Positions 14,046 to 22,195 of a DNA stretch of 57,211 nucleotides are shown piece by piece. Position 1 is the first letter of the stretch; each line of letters begins with the position of its first letter. The notes under the pieces are model-generated. The model did no database searches, had not been told where the DNA came from, and was given only the letters and a program-made list of their open reading frames with translations. The stretch covers positions 1 to 57,211 of IMG/VR virus record IMGVR_UViG_3300025632_000017; one strand, 5' to 3'. Both the position numbers and the translations under genes were made by a program. Source of the stretch: a virus.

Positions 14046-14154
14046 GTGGCCTTTAGAGGCAGACTTTAGTGACATAAGACCTATGACGCCAGAAGAACGT
14101 AAGGCTGCACAGGAACGTGACGAAAAGAACGGAGCTAAGAAGAATGATTCGTAG
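14032..14154 (+). CDS. 40-residue small protein with GTG start
   Basis: An open frame from GTG (GAGG nine bases upstream), reading [20 protein letters not shown] and an E/K-rich end to TAG at 14154. It overlaps genes on both sides in the coupled style of this operon. Highly charged; function unknown. Confidence 0.4.
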   Translation: MTDNEWPLEADFSDIRPMTPEERKAAQERDEKNGAKKNDS

Positions 14155-14464
14155 TGAATGGAAACGTTTGATGAAAGAGAACCAGGACTTTAAGGAGAGT
14201 GTATTGGCTGAGCATAATAGAATAGAACCGCCTGTTACGGCAGCGGATAATGTCAACAACCCAGCGCACTATGGTAAGGGTAGCATTGAGTGCATTGACT
14301 ACATTGAAGACTTCCTCACCACAGAGGAATACATAGGCTACCTGCGTGGTAACATAGCTAAGTACCTACACCGCTGGCGTTACAAGAACAAGCAAGAGGA
14401 TCTACTCAAGTCACAGTGGTACTTGGATCGTCTTATAAAGCTAAATGGAAAGGATAAGACATGA
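14144..14464 (+). CDS. DUF3310 (SaV-like) protein
   Basis: A 106-residue protein whose second half matches DUF3310: 'NNPAHYGKGSIECIDYIEDF', 'GYLRGNIAKYLHRWRYKN' and 'DLLKSQWYLDRLI'. The family is widespread in phages and is sometimes annotated as nucleotide-kinase-like; its role is not settled. It sits between thyX and the helicase, so a link to nucleotide or DNA metabolism is likely. I chose the ATG at 14144 (GGAG nine bases upstream) over a GTG nine codons earlier. Confidence 0.8.
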   Translation: MIRSEWKRLMKENQDFKESVLAEHNRIEPPVTAADNVNNPAHYGKGSIECIDYIEDFLTTEEYIGYLRGNIAKYLHRWRYKNKQEDLLKSQWYLDRLIKLNGKDKT

Positions 14465-14589
14465 TGCCTGTAGGTCAATTACGTTTGTTGCTCACCAAGG
14501 CAGGGCTTGAGTATGTCATCACCCGTGTGGAAGGTAACGTAGCTCACGTTAACATTCTTGTAGCGGAGCAGCCTGATGTACACAGTTGA
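14461..14589 (+). CDS. 42-residue small protein
   Basis: Begins at an ATGA overlap with the DUF3310 gene (MMPVGQLRLLLTKAGLEYVI...) and overlaps the next start. An N-terminal helix is followed by strands (EYVITRVEGNVAHVNILVAE). Function unknown; coupling supports it. Confidence 0.5.
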   Translation: MMPVGQLRLLLTKAGLEYVITRVEGNVAHVNILVAEQPDVHS

Positions 14590-14818
14590 GTTTGAATCAG
14601 ACGCTGCTGTAATCACAACCCTAGACCAGGATGACATGCACGAGGATGTGGAAGTCATCTTAGGTGATGATGGTGATGTATATATCCGACAGTTTGAACC
14701 AGACATGGACTGTTACCAGATGATTATCATGAGCCATCAGCAACTCATTGATATTATAGCAGCATACAACAGTAAAGAAGGGGCTTTCTACATAACATTT
14801 GAGAGGCCACAAGTATGA
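14576..14818 (+). CDS. Acidic beta-rich small protein
   Basis: An 80-residue strongly acidic protein (MYTVEFESDAAVITTLDQDD...) with 'VEVILGDDGDVYIRQFEPDM'. Mostly strands, ending in a helix. Surface acidity suggests a binder of a basic partner or DNA mimicry. Overlaps both neighbours. Function unknown. Confidence 0.55.
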   Translation: MYTVEFESDAAVITTLDQDDMHEDVEVILGDDGDVYIRQFEPDMDCYQMIIMSHQQLIDIIAAYNSKEGAFYITFERPQV

Positions 14819-15027
14819 ATGAACTAGGACAAGGGTTTTTCGCTGGCGTATTCGCAATGTATGTGTTAGCCCTACCCTTAATATACCATATGGTAGAGCC
14901 AGAGGATGAGGAGATGGATAACTCTGGCCCTATCAAGTTTGCTTTCCTGTGGCCTTTGATTGCACTGGAAGTATTATATCGTATCTTTGTAGGAGAGAAA
15001 GACAATGATGGAACTGGCACTAATTAA
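14815..15027 (+). CDS. Small membrane protein
   Basis: A 70-residue protein with two hydrophobic segments (FFAGVFAMYVLALPLIYHM and 'FAFLWPLIALEVLYRIFV') joined by an acidic loop (EPEDEEMDNS). It probably spans the inner membrane twice. It lies directly before the helicase gene and overlaps it. Candidate early host-membrane or superinfection protein; no family recognised. Confidence 0.55.
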   Translation: MNELGQGFFAGVFAMYVLALPLIYHMVEPEDEEMDNSGPIKFAFLWPLIALEVLYRIFVGEKDNDGTGTN

Positions 15028-16231
15028 GACGTTACTTAACCGTGACTTCTATGAACAACACAAAGGCATTCGCTGCCCTGATAAAATCTTCACTAAGGAT
15101 GTACGCAAGATCAAGCAGGCACTAGATGCTGCCATGAGGACATATGATGGCGATCTAAACACATCAGACCTAGAGGCCTTGTTCTACTCACAGAACCAGA
15201 CGATGACAACTGCCACTAAGACTGCCTATGAAGATCTCTTTCGCAAGATAAATAAAGAAGACACTATCAAAGAGGATATTGCTACAGACGTACTTGGCAG
15301 TATGTTTCAGCAGTATGTAGGCGAACAGGTAGCCAACCTAGGCTTTGACTTCGTTAACGGCACACAGACCAGCCTAGAGCCGCTCAGACGTATGCTTGAG
15401 AACTACAAGGATGACTTCACCCCCAACCTTCGTATTGAGTGGGAAGACATTAGTATCGACACACTACTCAAGGCAAACGATCTACAGACACAATGGAAGT
15501 TTAATATCCCTAGCCTACGCCGCAAGGTAGAGGGTGTCAGTGGTGGTCACTTACTGTTGGTAGGCGCACGTCCTAACACAGGTAAGACATCCTTCCATGC
15601 CTCTCTCATTGCTGGACCAGAGGGCTGGGCGCACCAAGGTGCTAAGTGTGTGGTGCTATGTAATGAGGAAGCATATGAGCGTGTAGGAGCACGTTACTTG
15701 AGCGCAGCCTCTAACATGTCCATGGATGAGGTTAAGGCTAACGTAGCCCTCGCTCGTAGCCGCTATGAACCTGTTAGGAAGAACATCCGCATCAAGGACA
15801 GCACCAACAAGGATATGCAGTGGGTTGAGTCTCTGGTCAAACAAGAGAAGCCAGACGTACTGATCCTGGACATGGGTGACAAGTTCGCCAGCAAGACAAG
15901 TGATAAGTCCGATGTGTACCTAAAAGATGCGGCTATCTATGCTCGTAACATCGCTAAGCAATACAACTGTTGTGTTGTATGGATGTCACAGCTGAGTGCT
16001 GTAGCAGAGGGCAAGGTATATGTAGACCAATCCATGATGGAAGGCAGTAAGACAGGTAAAGCAGCAGAGGCAGACCTTATGGTTCTGATCTCTAAGAACC
16101 CCATTGTTGAGGGTGCTGATGAAGAAGATACACAACGGCACTTGAATATAGCTAAGAATAAGCTTAAGGGTGGTTGGCACGGTGTAGTACACTGTGAGTT
16201 AGACGGGGCGAGATCACTATATCAAGCCTAG
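15005..16231 (+). CDS. DnaB/RecA-fold replicative helicase
   Basis: A 408-residue hexameric DNA helicase. The N-terminal 170 residues are helical and may contact primase. The RecA-like ATPase has Walker A 'GARPNTGKTS' (residues 187-196), a DnaB-style Glu in 'VLCNEEAYERVGARYL', Walker B 'VLILDMGD' and a sensor-type 'CVVWMSQLSAVAEGK'. It unwinds DNA ahead of the polymerase encoded immediately downstream. The start could be either of two adjacent ATGs, within the previous membrane-protein gene. Confidence 0.88.
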   Translation: MMELALIKTLLNRDFYEQHKGIRCPDKIFTKDVRKIKQALDAAMRTYDGDLNTSDLEALFYSQNQTMTTATKTAYEDLFRKINKEDTIKEDIATDVLGSMFQQYVGEQVANLGFDFVNGTQTSLEPLRRMLENYKDDFTPNLRIEWEDISIDTLLKANDLQTQWKFNIPSLRRKVEGVSGGHLLLVGARPNTGKTSFHASLIAGPEGWAHQGAKCVVLCNEEAYERVGARYLSAASNMSMDEVKANVALARSRYEPVRKNIRIKDSTNKDMQWVESLVKQEKPDVLILDMGDKFASKTSDKSDVYLKDAAIYARNIAKQYNCCVVWMSQLSAVAEGKVYVDQSMMEGSKTGKAAEADLMVLISKNPIVEGADEEDTQRHLNIAKNKLKGGWHGVVHCELDGARSLYQA

Positions 16232-16242
16232 AGGAGAGAGAG

Positions 16243-18291
16243 ATGAGACTTGTACTAGACGTTGAGAACACAACAAACAGGCGTAGGGATAAGCTACACC
16301 TAGACCCATATGAGGAGGGTAACTTCCTTGTGCAAGTCGGTATGCAGAACGCAGATAATCACGAAGAGTTACATATTGTAACATTAGATCACGTTGAGAA
16401 GAAAGACACTAGTGGTGCTGGGCGTAAGCTAATTCAACAAATCTTAGACATGACTACTCTTCTCATCATGCACAATGCGCAGCACGATCTGATGTGGCTA
16501 TGGGAATGTGGCTTTAAGTATGACGGGCCTATCTATGACACCATGCTTGCAGAGTATATCCTACTGCGTGGTCAGAAAGATCCATTAAGCTTAGAGGCAT
16601 GTGCAGAGAGACGCAACCTTAACGCTCAGAAGGATGACACCCTCAAGCGTTACTTTAAGGAAGGGTATAATACAAATGAAATTCCTCTCAGTGAGCTTTG
16701 CTTTTATCTTAGGTGCGATCTCGACACAACTCGTGAGTTGTTCCACAGCATCCAGGCAGACTACGGTGAACCCGATTCAGCCAGTCTACACACCGTTAGA
16801 GACGTTACCTTCAGAACCTGTCAAACCCTTACCCGAATGTACATGTCAGGAATCAGGGTGGATCGTACAGCCTTAGATGATGTACGCTTACAGTTTGAAC
16901 GTGAGAAGGCAGACATTGAGGATCGACTACAGCATAAGGTGCGTGAGATCATGGGTGACACACCTATCAATCTCAAGTCACGGGAGCAGATGTCTCAGGT
17001 TGTATTCTCTCGCAGGATGAACAACAAGAAAGAGTGGGTGGAGCTGTTTGATTACGTGAACAACCCTAAAGAGTTTAAGCAGGCTGTAGAAGCTAACAGT
17101 ACTATCATAAAACGTACAAAAGCTTTCACCTGTCCTACATGCACGGGTACAGGTAAGACGTACAAGACAAAGAAGGATGGCACTAAGTTTGCTAAACCTA
17201 ACAAGTGCAGGGATTGTGACGCTCGTGGCTATGGCTTGAAGGAACTAAACCATATGGCAGGTCTAGGCTTTGGTGCACCTAGCAAGAAGTGGGTTAGTGC
17301 TGATGGGTTTAGCACAGGAAAGGATAACTTAGATGTACTTGTGGGAACTGCTAAAACGAACAACATGGATGCTGCTGTTGAGTTTCTTACTGACCTTAAG
17401 CGTCTTTCTGCTGTTAGTAGCTACCTCTCTAGTTTTGTGGAAGGTATCGACACCTTCACCAAATCAGACGGTTTCCTGCATGTGGGACTCACCCAACACA
17501 TTACTGCAACAGGACGTTTTAGTGGAAGAAATCCCAACATGCAAAACATGCCAAGAGGCGGGACGTTTCCCGTAAAGAAAGTGTTTGTGTCTCGCTGGGA
17601 TGGCGGCTACATCTGTGAGGCTGACTTTGCTCAGCTTGAATTTAGAACGGCTGCATACCTGGCTCAGGATGAAGTTGCTATGGGAGAGATTGCTACAGGC
17701 TTTGACGTACACAGCTATACTGCACAGGTTATCTCTGATGCAGGACAGCCTACGTCACGTCAGGAAGCCAAGGCTCATACCTTCGCACCTCTCTTTGGGG
17801 CTACAGGTTATGGCAGATCTAAGGCAGAGGAAGCTTATTACATTCACTTCACGGAGAAGTATCAGGGTGTAGCTAACTGGCACAAGAACTTAGCTGATGA
17901 AGCTGTACGGTTTAACAAGATTACTAATGTGTCAGGGCGGCAGTACGCATTCCCTGATGTTAAGCGCAACTCTCGTGGTGGTGTATCGCACTTCACCATG
18001 ATTAAGAACTACCCAGTGCAGGGCTTTGCTACTGGTGATGTTGTTCCTGTTGTGCTAATTGAACTGGAGGAGCGGTTGAAGGGGCTACAATCTTGCTTAG
18101 TGAATACTGTTCACGACTCAACGGTTATAGACATTCATCCAGAGGAGAAGGAGACAGTATTAAGTATTATAGAAGACATGAATGAGGGCTTGACAGACTT
18201 AATTGAGAAAGCCTATAACGTAAAAATGAATGTGCCTCTATTATTAGAATCTAAAATCGGGCCGAATTGGCTTGACGTAAGAGATGTATGA
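16243..18291 (+). CDS. Family A DNA polymerase with DnaJ-like zinc insertion
   Basis: A 682-residue replicative polymerase with 3'-5' exonuclease (DVENTTN at the start; 'MHNAQHDLMWLWECG'; 'DTMLAEYILL') and polymerase domain. Motif A is 'EADFAQLEFRTAAY' (catalytic Asp461), motif B 'RQEAKAHTFAPLFGATGYG' (Arg506, Lys510) and motif C 'NTVHDSTVID' (His624-Asp625). Between them lies a DnaJ-type zinc module: CPTC at 297-300 and CRDC at 322-325 with GTGK and RGYG nearby. This insertion is the described hallmark of HMO-2011-type phages. GAGAGAGAG precedes the start. A lipoprotein-like frame lies within (16676-16876). Confidence 0.95.
   Translation: MRLVLDVENTTNRRRDKLHLDPYEEGNFLVQVGMQNADNHEELHIVTLDHVEKKDTSGAGRKLIQQILDMTTLLIMHNAQHDLMWLWECGFKYDGPIYDTMLAEYILLRGQKDPLSLEACAERRNLNAQKDDTLKRYFKEGYNTNEIPLSELCFYLRCDLDTTRELFHSIQADYGEPDSASLHTVRDVTFRTCQTLTRMYMSGIRVDRTALDDVRLQFEREKADIEDRLQHKVREIMGDTPINLKSREQMSQVVFSRRMNNKKEWVELFDYVNNPKEFKQAVEANSTIIKRTKAFTCPTCTGTGKTYKTKKDGTKFAKPNKCRDCDARGYGLKELNHMAGLGFGAPSKKWVSADGFSTGKDNLDVLVGTAKTNNMDAAVEFLTDLKRLSAVSSYLSSFVEGIDTFTKSDGFLHVGLTQHITATGRFSGRNPNMQNMPRGGTFPVKKVFVSRWDGGYICEADFAQLEFRTAAYLAQDEVAMGEIATGFDVHSYTAQVISDAGQPTSRQEAKAHTFAPLFGATGYGRSKAEEAYYIHFTEKYQGVANWHKNLADEAVRFNKITNVSGRQYAFPDVKRNSRGGVSHFTMIKNYPVQGFATGDVVPVVLIELEERLKGLQSCLVNTVHDSTVIDIHPEEKETVLSIIEDMNEGLTDLIEKAYNVKMNVPLLLESKIGPNWLDVRDV
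16676..16876 (+). CDS. Overprinted lipoprotein frame inside the polymerase gene (possible outer-membrane spanin)
   Basis: A 66-residue frame in another phase of the polymerase gene. It starts with ATG after 'GAAGGG' ten bases upstream and encodes a basic start (MK), hydrophobic core 'FLSVSFAFILGAI' and a textbook lipobox LVSC. The tail is proline-rich ('PIQPVYTPLETLPSEP', 'VKPLPECTCQESG'). Small, Pro-rich lipoproteins of this size are typical of Rz1-type o-spanins. It could still be chance. Its place on the early strand is odd for a lysis gene. Conservation in relatives would decide. Confidence 0.35.
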   Translation: MKFLSVSFAFILGAISTQLVSCSTASRQTTVNPIQPVYTPLETLPSEPVKPLPECTCQESGWIVQP

Positions 18292-18334
18292 GGTATAACT
18301 AAGACTCTTTTTGACTGTAGTAAAGGATATACAG

Positions 18335-19213
18335 ATGAGTACAGAACTAGCAACAACAGGTTCATTAGACCCATTAGCAGAGCTGATTGGTGAACCTAAA
18401 CAACAGACACAATCACGATCTTCTCTGGCTCGTGTTAGTGTGTTGAGTACAGCCATTAAAGGCGAGATTGAGCTTGGCGGTAAGAAGATCAAGACAGACG
18501 TTTTACCTGTTGGGTCTTTCAAGATCACACTTGGTGATGATGTCTTCTATGCAGAAAGCGTAGAGGTTCGTATAATCACGCATCGCTTTCAGTTTCAGCG
18601 GTGGAACACTTCCACTAGTGAGATGGAGAAGTCCGTTATGAGTCGTTCTACTTACAGCGACTTAAAGGATAGCACTGGTGGCTTTAACTTAGGCCGTCCC
18701 TCTGGTTACATTGAGGATTGGAACGCACTACCTGAAGCTACTAAGGAGATTATTCGCTCAGCTAAACGTGTGAAGATCTTCATGGGTACACTTACAGTTA
18801 AGGCTCCTCTTGATGATGCAGGACAACCTACCGCTGGTGAGTATGTTGATATTCCATTCGTTATGGATGTTAAAAATAACGATAGCCTCAAGAGCCTTGC
18901 AGCTACTGAAAAAGCTATTGAACGTAAGAACGTCAAAACTCACATGGCTAAGGTTATCCTTAGTGGTGCAGAGGGTTCAATTCCTACAGGTGCTACCTAT
19001 GGCTACGTTACTTCTTCTGTAGGAGAGATTGTACAGGAGTCAGACGAAGACACTGCAGCTATGAGGAAAGTAGCTTCAGACTTCTTGGATTATGTCAGCT
19101 ACTCAAATGGTAAGATCATGGATCTACACGTTGAGCGTTCCAATACAAGTATGAGCAAGGAAGATGCAGCACTTGTAGGTTCTATTATTGATGTAGAAGA
19201 GGCACCATACTAA
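18335..19213 (+). CDS. Probable DNA-binding replication protein (ssDNA-binding candidate)
   Basis: A 292-residue protein (MSTELATTGSLDPLAELIGE...) with a beta-rich middle ('GSFKITLGDDVFYAESVEVR', 'HRFQFQRWNTST') and an acidic C-terminus (GSIIDVEEAPY). Aromatic-rich strands plus an acidic tail, and a position between polymerase and exonuclease, recall T7 gp2.5-type single-strand-binding proteins; this is inference by layout. AAGGA lies eight bases before the chosen ATG. The stop is followed at once by the exonuclease start. Confidence 0.6.
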   Translation: MSTELATTGSLDPLAELIGEPKQQTQSRSSLARVSVLSTAIKGEIELGGKKIKTDVLPVGSFKITLGDDVFYAESVEVRIITHRFQFQRWNTSTSEMEKSVMSRSTYSDLKDSTGGFNLGRPSGYIEDWNALPEATKEIIRSAKRVKIFMGTLTVKAPLDDAGQPTAGEYVDIPFVMDVKNNDSLKSLAATEKAIERKNVKTHMAKVILSGAEGSIPTGATYGYVTSSVGEIVQESDEDTAAMRKVASDFLDYVSYSNGKIMDLHVERSNTSMSKEDAALVGSIIDVEEAPY

Positions 19214-20082
19214 TGACTCATCCTGCAGAGATAGCTGTTTTCTCTTTCTTGCAGAAGGCTATGGCTGGTGAGACTACTATGACAGAGGAGGTGGCTAAAC
19301 AAGTCGCCTCCGATGTTGAGGCTGCTTTGTACAAGCAATTCTCAGGTGGTCCTCGTGATGATTTTCGCTTACGGATGTCTAATATCGGTAGGCCTAAGTG
19401 TCAGCTATGGTTTGACAAGAATGACCCAGAAGACAAGACACCATTCCCTCCACACTTCCTGATGAACATGATCCTTGGCGATATAGTCGAGGCTGTGTTT
19501 AAGGGTATCCTACGTTCAGCAGGCATAGAGTTTGAGGATAACAAGCGTGTTACTCTCAAGTTACCTCATGGTCAGGAGATCAAGGGTGAGTATGATATGG
19601 AGATGGATGGACGCATTGACGATGTTAAGTCTGCCTCACCTTGGTCTTACGATAACAAGTTTGCATCCTTTGGTTCACTAGCCTACAAGGACGGCTTTGG
19701 CTACGTGGCACAGCTTGTGGGCTACGCAGAGGCCGCTGGAAAGGATGTAGGTGGCTGGTGGGTAGTCAACAAAGCAAATGGTCAATTCAAGTATGTAGAC
19801 GCCTCTGAAGACGTAGACAAGGAAGCAGTATTGGCTGACATCCAGGCTACTGTAGATTACATCGACAACGATGAACCCTTTGAGCGTTGCTTTGAGCCAG
19901 TAGAGGAATCATTCTACCGTAAGAAGACAGGTAACTGGGTGCTACCTGATGACTGTAAGTTCTGTAGCTTTAAACATAAGTGTCATGACAACTTTGAGAC
20001 ACGCACAAGCATCCCTAGTAAATCTAAGAACCCACAACTTGTGGACTACACATTCATAGCAGAGGAATATCTGAATGCCTAA
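19213..20082 (+). CDS. Cas4/RecB-like PD-(D/E)XK exonuclease with cysteine cluster
   Basis: A 289-residue nuclease. Key parts are 'MSNIGRPKCQLWFDK' (first cysteine, about residue 60), 'GEYDMEMDGRIDDVKSAS' (the D...D-x-K active site), 'GYVAQLVGYAEAAG' (the motif with Gln and Tyr) and 'CKFCSFKHKC' near residue 250, which with the first Cys could hold a 4Fe-4S cluster as in Cas4 and AddB. It likely degrades host DNA or processes ends for recombination and concatemer resolution, the job of T7 gp6. It overlaps the following gene by eight bases. Confidence 0.8.
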   Translation: MTHPAEIAVFSFLQKAMAGETTMTEEVAKQVASDVEAALYKQFSGGPRDDFRLRMSNIGRPKCQLWFDKNDPEDKTPFPPHFLMNMILGDIVEAVFKGILRSAGIEFEDNKRVTLKLPHGQEIKGEYDMEMDGRIDDVKSASPWSYDNKFASFGSLAYKDGFGYVAQLVGYAEAAGKDVGGWWVVNKANGQFKYVDASEDVDKEAVLADIQATVDYIDNDEPFERCFEPVEESFYRKKTGNWVLPDDCKFCSFKHKCHDNFETRTSIPSKSKNPQLVDYTFIAEEYLNA

Positions 20083-20281
20083 ACTAACTATCAACGACAC
20101 CGACTACTACACAGAAGACTTCAATGAGAATCAGACAAAGCTTTACAATGAGGTGATGCTTGCAACAGATCAGATGAAGCGCTTAGAAGTTCAATTCAAA
20201 GCACTAGAGGGTATGACTAATGTACTAGCATCTCAGATTGTAGAAGAAGGTAAAGATGCCGAAGACGAACCGGAGGCATAA
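20075..20281 (+). CDS. Small coiled-coil protein (DUF6447-like)
   Basis: A 68-residue protein (MPKLTINDTDYYTEDFNENQ...) with a short beta start and a long charged helix ('MLATDQMKRLEVQFKALEGM'), ending in an acidic tail. This arrangement is common in marine phages (I believe DUF6447). It overlaps the exonuclease and endonuclease I genes, so it may be their partner. Confidence 0.6.
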   Translation: MPKLTINDTDYYTEDFNENQTKLYNEVMLATDQMKRLEVQFKALEGMTNVLASQIVEEGKDAEDEPEA

Positions 20282-20693
20282 CTCTAAAACGTATCGCAGT
20301 GGCCTTGAAGTTGAGGCCGCTGCATACCTCAAGGATAGGCAGAAGATTGTAGCCTATGAAAAGCTAAAGATAGAGTGGGAGGATCTAAAGTACCGTACAT
20401 ACACACCAGACTTTGAGCTAGACAACGGCATAATAATTGAGCTGAAGGGGTTGTTTTCTGCTGCAGATAGACGTAAGCATATAGAGATACAGCGTCAGCA
20501 TCCTACACTAGATATTCGTTTTGTATTTAGTAATGCTAATTCAAGGCTTTACAAAGGAGCTAAGAGTAGGTACTGCGATTGGTGCGATCAAAAGGGTTTC
20601 CTCTGGGCTAATCGTGTGATACCAGAAGAGTGGCTCAAAGAAAAAGGTAAGCGTATGAAAGAGCAGCGTGTAAAAGTTAAGAGGAGAGAGTAA
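20256..20693 (+). CDS. Endonuclease I (Holliday junction resolvase, T7 gp3-like)
   Basis: A 145-residue protein of the phage endonuclease I family. Diagnostic blocks are 'YRSGLEVEAAAYLKD' (catalytic Glu), 'RTYTPDFELDNGIIIELKG' (PD...E-x-K active site), 'RRKHIEIQRQHPTLDIRFVF' and 'GAKSRYCDWCDQKGFLWA'. It cuts branched DNA and Holliday junctions, resolving replication concatemers and breaking host DNA. It is encoded beside the exonuclease, as in T7-type replication modules. The extended basic tail (KGKRMKEQRVKVKRRE) may aid DNA binding. Confidence 0.92.
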   Translation: MPKTNRRHNSKTYRSGLEVEAAAYLKDRQKIVAYEKLKIEWEDLKYRTYTPDFELDNGIIIELKGLFSAADRRKHIEIQRQHPTLDIRFVFSNANSRLYKGAKSRYCDWCDQKGFLWANRVIPEEWLKEKGKRMKEQRVKVKRRE

Positions 20694-21046
20694 TGGCTTA
20701 TGAGATTAAACCTGGTGACATCGCTATTGTACTATCTCCTGTCGTTGAGGACGGTGAGTGGACGGGCAGTATCAAGACTGGCATGGTCTTTGGTTCGGCT
20801 GGTTCAGAGGATGGCATGAGGGCTGCTCTTGATGAGGCACTCACTATGTCTGCTGCACAGAAGTTCTTAGAGCTTTACCCTGATGCTTGGGAAGACTTTG
20901 CAGATCTAAGGCAGGGCATTATTCAAGAGATGTTTCCCGATCAGTATGCAGAAGCAGAACAAGAGCAAGCAGAAGCTACAGCGTATGAAGTAGAGGATAA
21001 TGTAGTTACACTTACACGCTGGTCTAAGACACAGGGAAGCGCATGA
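20693..21046 (+). CDS. Hypothetical protein with acidic helical tail
   Basis: A 117-residue protein. The first half is strand-rich (MAYEIKPGDIAIVLSPVVED), the second helical and acidic (AEAEQEQAEATAYEVED). GAGAGAG provides the ribosome-binding site. Found between endonuclease I and MazG; marine phages carry similar proteins of unknown role. Confidence 0.6.
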   Translation: MAYEIKPGDIAIVLSPVVEDGEWTGSIKTGMVFGSAGSEDGMRAALDEALTMSAAQKFLELYPDAWEDFADLRQGIIQEMFPDQYAEAEQEQAEATAYEVEDNVVTLTRWSKTQGSA

Positions 21047-21210
21047 AGAAGTTTAGTGTTACTTTTGTTATGAAGGTTGATAAGAATAATAACATACTAT
21101 CATCCTACGAAGACAGTCATGAGCAAGACATTCATGACTTGATTACAGATGTTATCTATGATGTAGATGATGTGGAGATTGAGAACTTAAACGTCAAGGA
21201 GAGACAATGA
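21043..21210 (+). CDS. 55-residue acidic small protein
   Basis: Starts at an ATGA overlap with the preceding stop (MKKFSVTFVMKVDKNNNILS...) and ends overlapping the mazG start. A beta hairpin is followed by an acidic helix-strand (DVIYDVDDVEIENL). Function unknown; coupled position supports it. Confidence 0.6.
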   Translation: MKKFSVTFVMKVDKNNNILSSYEDSHEQDIHDLITDVIYDVDDVEIENLNVKERQ

Positions 21211-21566
21211 TTACACAAGAAGATATAGATGCGTTTGCTGCTATGGCAGATATTAACACACAGGATTATTCCTACTGGGTAGAGGGTAAGATTGTAACAG
21301 AAGGTGAGACCCGCTTAGTGGAGAATACACTAGGCTTAGTAGGTGAAGCAGGCGAGGTGGCTGAGAAGATCAAGAAGCTACTGCGTGACAACACAAAGGT
21401 CTCATCTGATGACATTATCAAGGAGCTAGGTGACGTTGTGTTCTATGTTACAGCCCTTGCTAACTACTTTAACAGTGACCTCACAGAGGTACTACAAACT
21501 AATATGGATAAACTAAACAGCCGTGCAAGACGTGGCGTTATTAAAGGATCAGGTGACAACCGATGA
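21207..21566 (+). CDS. mazG: MazG-like nucleotide pyrophosphohydrolase
   Basis: A 119-residue all-alpha NTP-PPase with the EExxE...ExxD-type metal site in 'GLVGEAGEVAEKIKKLL' and 'DDIIKELGDVVFYVTALAN'. MazG enzymes hydrolyse nucleoside triphosphates or ppGpp-type alarmones; phage copies are thought to recycle nucleotides or keep the host in a growth-like state. It lies just upstream of the class II RNR, consistent with nucleotide supply. The start overlaps the small gene before it. Confidence 0.85.
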   Translation: MITQEDIDAFAAMADINTQDYSYWVEGKIVTEGETRLVENTLGLVGEAGEVAEKIKKLLRDNTKVSSDDIIKELGDVVFYVTALANYFNSDLTEVLQTNMDKLNSRARRGVIKGSGDNR

Positions 21567-22186
21567 GAAAGCCAACCGTATATTACGGAGGGTGGGAAGA
21601 CTCACCGCTCTCCGTACATACAGAGATTTCAGACTTATTAACAGACTTTAAATCTAAGATGCCTGTGGAAGAAGAGGCTTTCTTTAGGTGTCCATCCTTT
21701 CTAAGTTGGGCTAAAAACAAGTTGGTAATTAAGTCTGCCTATGATTACTCTGTACAAAAGGACGCTATAAGCGAAGAGAGCAAAGTTTATGCACAGTGGC
21801 ACAAAGGTGAGTTCATGTTCTTTTCTGACATGTCTGTGAAGATGACGATCTACCCGCCGTTTCTTGAGAGGACTAACATACAAGGGGTTGTAGGGGAATT
21901 TGATATAGGTAAATGGCTAAGGCCAACGGGACCAGCCTCTACTCTTATAGGAGGTGAGCTACATATAAAGGAAGGTCAACCTCTGATGTATGTTGGGTTT
22001 GATAAGCCCGTTAAATTAGTTAAGGTGATCTTTCCCAATGACGTAGAAAAGCTCTGTAAGGTATCGCTTAGTTATCCAAGGAAGGGTAGAGCTACTCCAC
22101 TAGTAAAGCTGTACGACAAGTTTGCGAATAGTGGACTAAGGCGTGTGGTGTTAAACAAGATCAAGACGTATAATAGTATAAAATAA
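21563..22186 (+). CDS. Hypothetical protein upstream of RNR
   Basis: A 207-residue protein (MRKPTVYYGGWEDSPLSVHT...), mixed alpha-beta, with 'EEAFFRCPSFLSWAKNKLVI', 'WHKGEFMFFSDMSVKMTIYP' and 'GQPLMYVGFDKPVKLVKVIF'. Similar proteins accompany replication genes in marine phages, but no catalytic motif is evident. It overlaps mazG by four bases. Confidence 0.6.
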   Translation: MRKPTVYYGGWEDSPLSVHTEISDLLTDFKSKMPVEEEAFFRCPSFLSWAKNKLVIKSAYDYSVQKDAISEESKVYAQWHKGEFMFFSDMSVKMTIYPPFLERTNIQGVVGEFDIGKWLRPTGPASTLIGGELHIKEGQPLMYVGFDKPVKLVKVIFPNDVEKLCKVSLSYPRKGRATPLVKLYDKFANSGLRRVVLNKIKTYNSIK

Positions 22187-22195
22187 GGAACTAAA

